Part shown: one piece after another, positions 12,007 to 22,410 of the stretch
How the letters are laid out: every line of letters begins with the position of its first letter
Numbering within the stretch: position 1 is the stretch's first letter
Assembly (NCBI GenBank): GCA_009746045.1
Contig: RPFO01000185.1
Coordinates: 1-64,000, forward strand
Origin: Mesostigma viride
Lineage: Eukaryota; Streptophyta; Mesostigmatophyceae; Mesostigmatales; Mesostigmataceae
Length of the DNA stretch: 64,000 nucleotides
Direction: 5' to 3'
The notes under the pieces: generated by a model
The model's database searches: none
What the model was told of the DNA's origin: nothing
The model's input: the letters and a program-made list of their open reading frames with translations, nothing else
Translations under genes and position numbers: made by a program

Positions 12007-12385
12007 AGTTATGCAACACAAAGCTTGGAATGCTTGGGCACTGCCAAATGGCGTGTGTGTGCGTGAACGACGAGACACCTTGGCATTAGGATAATGTGGC
12101 ACATATACTGCTGGCCAGCCGTCAACGATGGCTGGCCAGACTTTGCGTAAGTTAAACTAACTTACTGATCCTGGACGGACTAACCTATCAGTTACAACCT
12201 GATCTAGTCAGTCCTAACATGACAACTACAGTCCCGGTACTGAGGTACCGGCTCATCACATACTGAGTACAGCCACGTGTCCATGCCACGACTGTTCTAG
12301 TCCAGCACCGTCCCAGTACCCAATTGGGCGCCGGCGGTGCTGGCACGTGTCCACTTAGGCTACAGGCGGGAGACTTAGACTAACT
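12007..12385 (-). repeat. 5' LTR of A1
   Basis: A 379-bp copy of 4915-5293, ending AACT next to the duplicated target GAGGT (12386-12390). The first internal bases on the sense strand are TGCATTAAAAACTCC. This is not the usual TGG start of a tRNA-primed binding site, so the primer is not obvious. Confidence 0.93.
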
Positions 12386-15300
12386 GAGGTGGGTTCCTAT
12401 AAGGGAGTGTGGGCGGTTCCGCTTACGGCACTGTAGATAGCAGCTGATGGGAACATGCAGAAAACTTAGGACCGCTAGCCCCTGCGCGGGTTTGAACTGG
12501 GGACTTCCGGATCCGACGGAACGACCAGTAAAAACAGTCTCCCACTTTATTTGCGCAATGCTTCTTGCCGGGAAGGTGGGCGAGTAAGTTTTCATTGCTA
12601 TCCAGCCGAGGTGGGTTCCTATAAGGGAGTGTGGGCGGTTCCGCTTACGGCACTGTAGATAGCAGCTGATGGGAACATGCAGAAAACTTAGGACCGCTAG
12701 CCCCTGCGCGGGTTTGAACTGGGGACTTCCGGATCCGACGGAACGACCAGTAAAAACTCCCACTTTATTTGCGCAATGCTTCTTGCCGGGAAGGTGCATG
12801 GGCGAGTAAGTTTTCATTGCTATCCAGCCGAGGTGGGTTCCTATAAGGGAGTGTGGGCGGTTCCGCTTACGGCACTGTAGATAGCAGCTGATGGGAACAT
12901 GCAGAAAACTTAGGACCGCTAGCCCCTGCGCGGGTTTGAACTGGGGACTTCCGGATCCGACGGAACGACCAGTAAAAACTCCCACTTTATTTGCGCAATG
13001 CTTCTTGCCGGGAAGGTGGGCGAGTAAGTTTTCATTGCTATCCAGCCGAGGTGGGTTCCTATAAGGGAGTGTGGGCGGTTCCGCTTACGGCACTGTAGAT
13101 AGCAGCTGATGGGAACATGCAGAAAACTTAGGACCGCTAGCCCCTGCGCGGGTTTGAACTGGGGACTTCCGGATCCGATGGAACGACCAGTAAAAACTCC
13201 CACTTTATTTGCGCAATGCTTCTTGCCGGGAAGGTGGGCGAGTAAGTTTTCATTGCTATCCAGCCGAGGTGGGTTCCTATAAGGGAGTGTGGGCGGTTCC
13301 GCTTACGGCACTGTAGATAGCAGCTGATGGGAACATGCAGAAAACTTAGGACCGCTAGCCCCTGCGCGGGTTTGAACTGGGGACTTCCGGATCCGACGGA
13401 ACGACCAGTAAAAACAGTCTCCCACTTTATTTGCGCAATGCTTCTTGCCGGGAAGGTGGGCGAGTAAGTTTTCATTGCTATCCAGCCGAGGTGGGTTCCT
13501 ATAAGGGAGTGTGGGCGGTTCCGCTTACGGCACTGTAGATAGCAGCTGATGGGAACATGCAGAAAACTTAGGACCGCTAGCCCCTGCGCGGGTTTGAACT
13601 GGGGACTTCCGGATCCGACGGAACGACCAGTAAAAACAGTCTGCCACTTTATTTGCGCAATGCTTCTTGCCGGGAAGGTGGGCGAGTAAGTTTTCATTGC
13701 TATCCAGCCGAGGTGGGTTCCTATAAGGGAGTGTGGGCGGTTCCGCTTACGGCACTGTAGATAGCAGCTGATGGGAACATGCAGAAAACTTAGGACCGCT
13801 AGCCCCTGCGCGGGTTTGAACTGGGGACTTCCGGATCCGACGGAACGACCAGTAAAAACTCCCACTTTATTTGCGCAATGCTTCTTGCCGGGAAGGTGGG
13901 CGAGTAAGTTTTCATTGCTATCCAGCCGAGGTGGGTTCCTATAAGGGAGTGTGGGCGGTTCCGCTTACGGCACTGTAGATAGCAGCTGATGGGAACATGC
14001 AGAAAACTTAGGACCGCTAGCCCCTGCGCGGGTTTGAACTGGGGACTTCCGGATCCGACGGAACGACCAGTAAAAACAGTCTCCCACTTTATTTGCGCAA
14101 TGCTTCTTGCCGGGAAGGTGGGCGAGTAAGTTTTCATTGCTATCCAGCCGAGGTGGGTTCCTATAAGGGAGTGTGGGCGGTTCCGCTTACGGCACTGTAG
14201 ATAGCAGCTGATGGGAACATGCAGAAAACTTAGGACCGCTAGCCCCTGCGCGGGTTTGAACTGGGGACTTCCGGATCCGACGGAACGACCAGTAAAAACT
14301 CCCACTTTATTTGCGCAATGCTTCTTGCCGGGAAGGTGGGCGAGTAAGTTTTCATTGCTATCCAGCCGAGGTGGGTTCCTATAAGGGAGTGTGGGCGGTT
14401 CCGCTTACGGCACTGTAGATAGCAGCTGATGGGAACATGCAGAAAACTTAGGACCGCTAGCCCCTGCGCGGGTTTGAACTGGGGACTTCCGGATCCGACG
14501 GAACGACCAGTAAAAACTCCCACTTTATTTGCGCAATGCTTCTTGCCGGGAAGGTGGGCGAGTAAGTTTTCATTGCTATCCAGCCGAGGTGGGTTCCTAT
14601 AAGGGAGTGTGGGCGGTTCCGCTTACGGCACTGTAGATAGCAGCTGATGGGAACATGCAGATGCAGAAAACTTAGGACCGCTAGCCCCTGCGCGGGTTTG
14701 AACTGGGGACTTCCGGATCCGATGGAACGACCAGTAAAAACTCCCACTTTATTTGCGCAATGCTTCTTGCCGGGAAGGTGGGCGAGTAAGTTTTCATTGC
14801 TATCCAGCCGAGGTGGGTTCCTATAAGGGAGTGTGGGCGGTTCCGCTTACGGCACTGTAGATAGCAGCTGATGGGAACATGCAGAAAACTTAGGACCGCT
14901 AGCCCCTGCGCGGGTTTGAACTGGGGACTTCCGGATCCGACGGAACGACCAGTAAAAACAGTCTCCCACTTTATTTGCGCAATGCTTCTTGCCGGGAAGG
15001 TGGGCGAGTAAGTTTTCATTGCTATCCAGCCGAGGTGGGTTCCTATAAGGGAGTGTGGGCGGTTCCGCTTACGGCACTGTAGATAGCAGCTGATGGGAAC
15101 ATGCAGAAAACTTAGGACCGCTAGCCCCTGCGCGGGTTTGAACTGGGGACTTCCGGATCCGACGGAACGACCAGTAAAAACTCCCACTTTATTTGCGCAA
15201 TGCTTCTTGCCGGGAAGGTGGGCGAGTAAGTTTTCATTGCTATCCAGCCGAGGTGGGTTCCTATAAGGGAGTGTGGGCGGTTCCGCTTACGGCACTGTAG

Positions 15301-16873
15301 ATAGCAGCTGATGGGAACATGCAGAAAACTTAGGACCGCTAGCCCCTGCGCGGGTTTGAACTGGGGACTTCCGGATCCGACGGAACGACCAGTAAAAACT
15401 CCCACTTTATTTGCGCAATGCTTCTTGCCGGGAAGGTGGGCGAGTAAGTTTTCATTGCTATCCCGCCGAGGTGGGTTCCTATAAGGGAGTGTGGGCGGTT
15501 CCGCTTACGGCACTGTAGATAGCAGCTGATGGGAACATGCAGAAAACTTAGGACCGCTAGCCCCTGCGCGGGTTTGAACTGGGGACTTCCGGATCCGATG
15601 GAACGACCAGTAAAAACTCCCACTTTATTTGCGCAATGCTTCTTGCCGGGAAGGTGGGCGAGTAAGTTTTCATTGCTATCCAGCCGAGGTGGGTTCCTAT
15701 AAGGGAGTGTGGGCGGTTCCGCTTACGGCACTGTAGATAGCAGCTGATGGGAACATGCAGAAAACTTAGGACCGCTAGCCCCTGCGCGGGTTTGAACTGG
15801 GGACTTCCGGATCCGACGGAACGACCAGTAAAAACAGTCTCCCACTTTATTTGCGCAATGCTTCTTGCCGGGAAGGTGGGCGAGTAAGTTTTCATTGCTA
15901 TCCAGCCGAGGTGGGTTCCTATAAGGGAGTGTGGGCGGTTCCGCTTACGGCACTGTAGATAGCAGCTGATGGGAACATGCAGAAAACTTAGGACCGCTAG
16001 CCCCTGCGCGGGTTTGAACTGGGGACTTCCGGATCCGACGGAACGACCAGTAAAAACAGTCTCCCACTTTATTTGCGCAATGCTTCTTGCCGGGAAGGTG
16101 GGCGAGTAAGTTTTCATTGCTATCCAGCCGAGGTGGGTTCCTATAAGGGAGTGTGGGCGGTTCCGCTTACGGCACTGTAGATAGCAGCTGATGGGAACAT
16201 GCAGAAAACTTAGGACCGCTAGCCCCTGCGCGGGTTTGAACTGGGGACTTCCGGATCCGACGGAACGACCAGTAAAAACAGTCTCCCACTTTATTTGCGC
16301 AATGCTTCTTGCCGGGAAGGTGGGCGAGTAAGTTTTCATTGCTATCCAGCCGAGGTGGGTTCCTATAAGGGAGTGTGGGCGGTTCCGCTTACGGCACTGT
16401 AGATAGCAGCTGATGGGAACATGCAGAAAACTTAGGACCGCTAGCCCCTGCGCGGGTTTGAACTGGGGACTTCCGGATCCGACGGAACGACCAGTAAAAA
16501 CAGTCTGCCACTTTATTTGCGCAATGCTTCTTGCCGGGAAGGTGGGCGAGTAAGTTTTCATTGCTATCCAGCCGAGGTGGGTTCCTATAAGGGAGTGTGG
16601 GCGGTTCCGCTTACGGCACTGTAGATAGCAGCTGATGGGAACATGCAGAAAACTTAGGACCGCTAGCCCCTGCGCGGGTTTGAACTGGGGACTTCCGGAT
16701 CCGACGGAACGACCAGTAAAAACTCCCACTTTATTTGCGCAATGCTTCTTGCCGGGAAGGTGGGCGAGTAAGTTTTCATTGCTATCCAGCCGAGGTGGGT
16801 TCCTATAAGGGAGTGTGGGCGGTTCCGCTTACGGCACTGTAGATAGCAGCTGATGGGAACATGCAGAAAACTT
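12386..16873. repeat. Satellite array, block 2 (mixed variants)
   Basis: Continuation of the same array after A1. 218-bp and 222-bp (CAGT insertion) monomers alternate without a simple fixed order, with a CAT insertion near 12797, CAGTCTGCC variants near 13637 and 16501, a duplicated ATGCAG near 14655, and a CCAGCC to CCCGCC change near 15463. Runs of consecutive 222-bp units (3 x 74 codons) keep one minus-strand frame open through several monomers, which is a length effect and not a gene. The block ends at the target site of the first miniature element (AACTT, 16869-16873). Confidence 0.95.
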
Positions 16874-17417
16874 AGTTACGTTAAATAGTGACGGAACCTT
16901 TTGCCGCCTGAGGCAAATCGGTCCGTAACACTATTTTGCCCGGAATAACCACTTCCGAGCACCCAAGTTAATTCGGCCGAATTAACTTGGGTGCTCGGAA
17001 GTGGTTATTCCGGGCAAAATAGTGTTACGGACCGATTTGCCTCAGGCGGCAAAAGGTTCCGTCACTATTTAACGTAACTAAAACCTGGCCTCATGGAGGG
17101 GGGACGAAGAGCCCGAGACATCCGCCTAGGCCGCTGAGCACGCACCACTAAATGCGCCGGAACTGCCTCAGTGAGGATTCGAACCCCTGACCTCCAAGGT
17201 GCACAGGTTTTAGTTACGTTAAATAGTGCCGGAACCTTTTGCCGCCTGAGGCAAATCGGTCCGTAACACTATTTTGCCCGGAATAACCACTTCCGAGCAC
17301 CCAAGTTAATTCGGCCGAATTAACTTGGGTGCTCGGAAGTGGTTATTCCGGGCAAAATAGTGTTACGGACCGATTTGCCTCAGGCGGCAAAAGGTTCCGT
17401 CACTATTTAACGTAACT
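16874..17417. mobile_element. 544-bp miniature element with palindromic terminal repeats, copy 1
   Basis: Two direct 206-bp terminal repeats (16874-17079 and 17212-17417) flank a 132-bp core. Each repeat is itself a palindrome. The first is perfect, with its centre in CGGCCG at 16974-16979. The second has one mismatched pair (GTGCCGG against GTGACGG). Ends are AGTTACG...CGTAACT. The satellite target AACTT is duplicated at 16869-16873 and 17418-17422, so the whole 544 bp inserted as one unit. There is no coding capacity. The layout resembles a TRIM (miniature LTR retrotransposon) whose LTRs are hairpins. The alternative is a pair of foldback MITEs around a tRNA-derived core. The AGTT...AACT ends and 5-bp duplication match A1, A2, C and D, which suggests use of the same integrase. 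Confidence 0.85.
17080..17211 (-). other. tRNA-like core of the miniature element
   Basis: Read on the minus strand the core contains AGGGGTTCGAATCCTCA, which fits a tRNA T-arm and a perfect pol III B-box (GGTTCGAATCC, plus-strand 17175-17185). I cannot find a matching A-box, anticodon arm or acceptor pair, so it is not called a tRNA gene. The core is bounded by AAAACCTG and CAGGTTTT, a short inverted repeat. It may be a tRNA fragment, a SINE remnant or a primer-related segment. The same core lies at 19410-19541. Confidence 0.6.
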
Positions 17418-19203
17418 AACTTAGGACCGCTAGCCCCTGCGCGGGTTTGAACTGGGGACTTCCGGATCCGACGGAACGACCAGTAAAAACTCCCACTTTA
17501 TTTGCGCAATGCTTCTTGCCGGGAAGGTGGGCGAGTAAGTTTTCATTGCTATCCAGCCGAGGTGGGTTCCTATAAGGGAGTGTGGGCGGTTCCGCTTACG
17601 GCACTGTAGATAGCAGCTGATGGGAACATGCAGAAAACTTAGGAATGCTAGCCCCTGCGCGGGTTTGAACTGGGGACTTCCGGATCCGACGGAACGACCA
17701 GTAAAAACAGTCTCCCACTTTATTTGCGCAATGCTTCTTGCCGGGAAGGTGGGCGAGTAAGTTTTCATTGCTATCCAGCCGAGGTGGGTTCCTATAAGGG
17801 AGTGTGGGCGGTTCCGCTTACGGCACTGTAGATAGCAGCTGATGGGAACATGCAGACTCTGCTAAGTTTTCGGAAAACTTAGGACCGCTAGCCCCTGCGC
17901 GGGTTTGAACTGGGGACTTCCGGATCCGATGGAACGACCAGTAAAAACTCCCACTTTATTTGCGCAATGCTTCTTGCCGGGAAGGTGGGCGAGTAAGTTT
18001 TCATTGCTATCCAGCCGAGGTGGGTTCCTATAAGGGAGTGTGGGCGGTTCCGCTTACGGCACTGTAGATAGCAGCTGATGGGAACATGCAGAAAACTTAG
18101 GACCGCTAGCCCCTGCGCGGGTTTGAACTGGGGACTTCCGGATCCGACGGAACGACCAGTAAAAACAGTCTCCCACTTTATTTGCGCAATGCTTCTTGCC
18201 GGGAAGGTGGGCGAGTAAGTTTTCATTGCTATCCAGCCGAGGTGGGTTCCTATAAGGGAGTGTGGGCGGTTCCGCTTACGGCACTGTAGATAGCAGCTGA
18301 TGGGAACATGCAGAAAACTTAGGACCGCTAGCCCCTGCGCGGGTTTGAACTGGGGACTTCCGGATCCGACGGAACGACCAGTAAAAACTCCCACTTTATT
18401 TGCGCAATGCTTCTTGCCGGGAAGGTGCATGGGCGAGTAAGTTTTCATTGCTATCCAGCCGAGGTGGGTTCCTATAAGGGAGTGTGGGCGGTTCCGCTTA
18501 CGGCACTGTAGATAGCAGCTGATGGGAACATGCAGAAAACTTAGGACCGCTAGCCCCTGCGCGGGTTTGAACTGGGGACTTCCGGATCCGACGGAACGAC
18601 CAGTAAAAACAGTCTCCCACTTTATTTGCGCAATGCTTCTTGCCGGGAAGGTGGGCGAGTAAGTTTTCATTGCTATCCAGCCGAGGTGGGTTCCTATAAG
18701 GGAGTGTGGGCGGTTCCGCTTACGGCACTGTAGATAGCAGCTGATGGGAACATGCAGAAAACTTAGGACCGCTAGCCCCTGCGCGGGTTTGAACTGGGGA
18801 CTTCCGGATCCGACGGAACGACCAGTAAAAACAGTCTCCCACTTTATTTGCGCAATGCTTCTTGCCGGGAAGGTGGGCGAGTAAGTTTTCATTGCTATCC
18901 AGCCGAGGTGGGTTCCTATAAGGGAGTGTGGGCGGTTCCGCTTACGGCACTGTAGATAGCAGCTGATGGGAACATGCAGAAAACTTAGGACCGCTAGCCC
19001 TGCGCGGGTTTGAACTGGGGACTTCCGGATCCGACGGAACGACCAGTAAAAACTCCCACTTTATTTGCGCAATGCTTCTTGCCGGGAAGGTGGGCGAGTA
19101 AGTTTTCATTGCTATCCAGCCGAGGTGGGTTCCTATAAGGGAGTGTGGGCGGTTCCGCTTACGGCACTGTAGATAGCAGCTGATGGGAACATGCAGAAAA
19201 CTT
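17418..19203. repeat. Satellite array between the two miniature elements
   Basis: About eight monomers of mixed 218/222-bp type. Local variants: ATGCTAGC for CCGCTAGC near 17645, the 18-bp insertion at 17856-17873, a CAT insertion near 18428, and one missing C near 18990. With miniature copy 1 it forms a 2330-bp period that ends at the same site of miniature copy 2. Confidence 0.95.
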
Positions 19204-19747
19204 AGTTACGTTAAATAGTGACGGAACCTTTTGCCGCCTGAGGCAAATCGGTCCGTAACACTATTTTGCCCGGAATAACCACTTCCGAGCACCCAAGTTA
19301 ATTCGGCCGAATTAACTTGGGTGCTCGGAAGTGGTTATTCCGGGCAAAATAGTGTTACGGACCGATTTGCCTCAGGCGGCAAAAGGTTCCGTCACTATTT
19401 AACGTAACTAAAACCTGGCCTCATGGAGGGGGGACGAAGAGCCCGAGACATCCGCCTAGGCCGCTGAGCACGCACCACTAAATGCGCCGGAACTGCCTCA
19501 GTGAGGATTCGAACCCCTGACCTCCAAGGTGCACAGGTTTTAGTTACGTTAAATAGTGCCGGAACCTTTTGCCGCCTGAGGCAAATCGGTCCGTAACACT
19601 ATTTTGCCCGGAATAACCACTTCCGAGCACCCAAGTTAATTCGGCCGAATTAACTTGGGTGCTCGGAAGTGGTTATTCCGGGCAAAATAGTGTTACGGAC
19701 CGATTTGCCTCAGGCGGCAAAAGGTTCCGTCACTATTTAACGTAACT
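19204..19747. mobile_element. 544-bp miniature element, copy 2
   Basis: Appears identical to copy 1, including the single mismatch in the second palindrome, and lies exactly 2330 bp downstream with the same AACTT flanks (19199-19203 and 19748-19752). The B-box is at 19505-19515. Same target, same phase and same internal mismatch mean this copy arose by duplication of a stretch of array and not by a second insertion. Confidence 0.88.
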
Positions 19748-22410
19748 AACTTAGGACCGCTAGCCCCTGCGCGGGTTTGAACTGGGGACTTCCGGATCCG
19801 ACGGAACGACCAGTAAAAACTCCCACTTTATTTGCGCAATGCTTCTTGCCGGGAAGGTGGGCGAGTAAGTTTTCATTGCTATCCAGCCGAGGTGGGTTCC
19901 TATAAGGGAGTGTGGGCGGTTCCGCTTACGGCACTGTAGATAGCAGCTGATGGGAACATGCAGAAAACTTAGGACCGCTAGCCCCTGCGCGGGTTTGAAC
20001 TGGGGACTTCCGGATCCGACGGAACGACCAGTAAAAACAGTCTCCCACTTTATTTGCGCAATGCTTCTTGCCGGGAAGGTGGGCGAGTAAGTTTTCATTG
20101 CTATCCAGCCGAGGTGGGTTCCTATAAGGGAGTGTGGGCGGTTCCGCTTACGGCACTGTAGATAGCAGCTGATGGGAACATGCAGACTCTGCTAAAAACT
20201 TAGGACCGCTAGCCCCTGCGCGGGTTTGAACTGGGGACTTCCGGATCCGACGGAACGACCAGTAAAAACTCCCACTTTATTTGCGCAATGCTTCTTGCCG
20301 GGAAGGTGGGCGAGTAAGTTTTCATTGCTATCCAGCCGAGGTGGGTTCCTATAAGGGAGTGTGGGCGGTTCCGCTTACGGCACTGTAGATAGCAGCTGAT
20401 GGGAACATGCAGAAAACTTAGGACCGCTAGCCCCTGCGCGGGTTTGAACTGGGGACTTCCGGATCCGACGGAACGACCAGTAAAAACAGTCTCCCACTTT
20501 ATTTGCGCAATGCTTCTTGCCGGGAAGGTGGGCGAGTAAGTTTTCATTGCTATCCAGCCGAGGTGGGTTCCTATAAGGGAGTGTGGGCGGTTCCGCTTAC
20601 GGCACTGTAGATAGCAGCTGATGGGAACATGCAGAAAACTTAGGACCGCTAGCCCCTGCGCGGGTTTGAACTGGGGACTTCCGGATCCGACGGAACGACC
20701 AGTAAAAACTCCCACTTTATTTGCGCAATGCTTCTTGCCGGGAAGGTGGGCGAGTAAGTTTTCATTGCTATCCAGCCGAGGTGGGTTCCTATAAGGGAGT
20801 GTGGGCGGTTCCGCTTACGGCACTGTAGATAGCAGCTGATGGGAACATGCAGAAAACTTAGGACCGCTAGCCCCTGCGCGGGTTTGAACTGGGGACTTCC
20901 GGATCCGACGGAACGACCAGTAAAAACAGTCTCCCACTTTATTTGCGCAATGCTTCTTGCCGGGAAGGTGGGCGAGTAAGTTTTCATTGCTATCCAGCCG
21001 AGGTGGGTTCCTATAAGGGAGTGTGGGCGGTTCCGCTTACGGCACTGTAGATAGCAGCTGATGGGAACATGCAGAAAACTTAGGACCGCTAGCCCCTGCG
21101 CGGGTTTGAACTGGGGACTTCCGGATCCGACGGAACGACCAGTAAAAACAGTCTCCCACTTTATTTGCGCAATGCTTCTTGCCGGGAAGGTGGGCGAGTA
21201 AGTTTTCATTGCTATCCAGCCGAGGTGGGTTCCTATAAGGGAGTGTGGGCGGTTCCGCTTACGGCACTGTAGATAGCAGCTGATGGGAACATGCAGAAAA
21301 CTTAGGACCGCTAGCCCCTGCGCGGGTTTGAACTGGGGACTTCCGGATCCGACGGAACGACCAGTAAAAACTCCCACTTTATTTGCGCAATGCTTCTTGC
21401 CGGGAAGGTGGGCGAGTAAGTTTTCATTGCTATCCAGCCGAGGTGGGTTCCTATAAGGGAGTGTGGGCGGTTCCGCTTACGGCACTGTAGATAGCAGCTG
21501 ATGGGAACATGCAGAAAACTTAGGACCGCTAGCCCCTGCGCGGGTTTGAACTGGGGACTTCCGGATCCGACGGAACGACCAGTAAAAACAGTCTCCCACT
21601 TTATTTGCGCAATGCTTCTTGCCGGGAAGGTGGGCGAGTAAGTTTTCATTGCTATCCAGCCGAGGTGGGTTCCTATAAGGGAGTGTGGGCGGTTCCGCTT
21701 ACGGCACTGTAGATAGCAGCTGATGGGAACATGCAGAAAACTTAGGACCGCTAGCCCCTGCGCGGGTTTGAACTGGGGACTTCCGGATCCGACGGAACGA
21801 CCAGTAAAAACAGTCTCCCACTTTATTTGCGCAATGCTTCTTGCCGGGAAGGTGGGCGAGTAAGTTTTCATTGCTATCCAGCCGAGGTGGGTTCCTATAA
21901 GGGAGTGTGGGCGGTTCCGCTTACGGCACTGTAGATAGCAGCTGATGGGAACATGCAGAAAACTTAGGACCGCTAGCCCCTGCGCGGGTTTGAACTGGGG
22001 ACTTCCGGATCCGACGGAACGACCAGTAAAAACTCCCACTTTATTTGCGCAATGCTTCTTGCCGGGAAGGTGGGCGAGTAAGTTTTCATTGCTATCCAGC
22101 CGAGGTGGGTTCCTATAAGGGAGTGTGGGCGGTTCCGCTTACGGCACTGTAGATAGCAGCTGATGGGAACATGCAGAAAACTTAGGACCGCTAGCCCCTG
22201 CGCGGGTTTGAACTGGGGACTTCCGGATCCGACGGAACGACCAGTAAAAACTCTCCCACTTTATTTGCGCAATGCTTCTTGCCGGGAAGGTGGGCGAGTA
22301 AGTTTTCATTGCTATCCAGCCGAGGTGGGTTCCTATAAGGGAGTGTGGGCGGTTCCGCTTACGGCACTGTAGATAGCAGCTGATGGGAACATGCAGAAAA
22401 CTTAGGACCG
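19748..22410. repeat. Satellite array, block 4 (mixed variants)
   Basis: About 12 monomers, still mixing 218- and 222-bp forms. The first units repeat the variant order seen after miniature copy 1, including a shortened form of the ACTCTGCTA insertion near 20186, which supports the segmental duplication. The last atypical unit has CTCTCCCAC (2-bp insertion) near 22251. After it the array becomes uniform. Confidence 0.93.

Larger units (their letters stand above)
4915..12385 (-). mobile_element. LTR retrotransposon A1, complete, INT-PR-RT-RH order
   Basis: A 7471-bp element on the minus strand, inserted in a satellite monomer. Both 379-bp LTRs look identical. The target duplication GAGGT is at 4910-4914 and 12386-12390, and removing the element restores a normal monomer. 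LTR ends are AGTT...AACT, not TG...CA. Sense order is 5' LTR (12007-12385), an N-terminal coiled-coil region, gag, zinc knuckles, integrase, aspartic protease, RT, RNase H, a purine tract and the 3' LTR (4915-5293). The coding region carries several frame breaks, at least three of them at homopolymers one base short (7092-7094, 9496-9503, 9544-9550). A2 at 37628-41696 is a very close copy without the first of these. Identical LTRs imply a recent insertion, so the breaks are either very young or consensus errors. Confidence 0.93.

Noticed and set aside
17160-17211. A tRNA gene on the minus strand
   Set aside because: Only a T-arm/B-box is present. No acceptor stem, anticodon arm or A-box could be paired.
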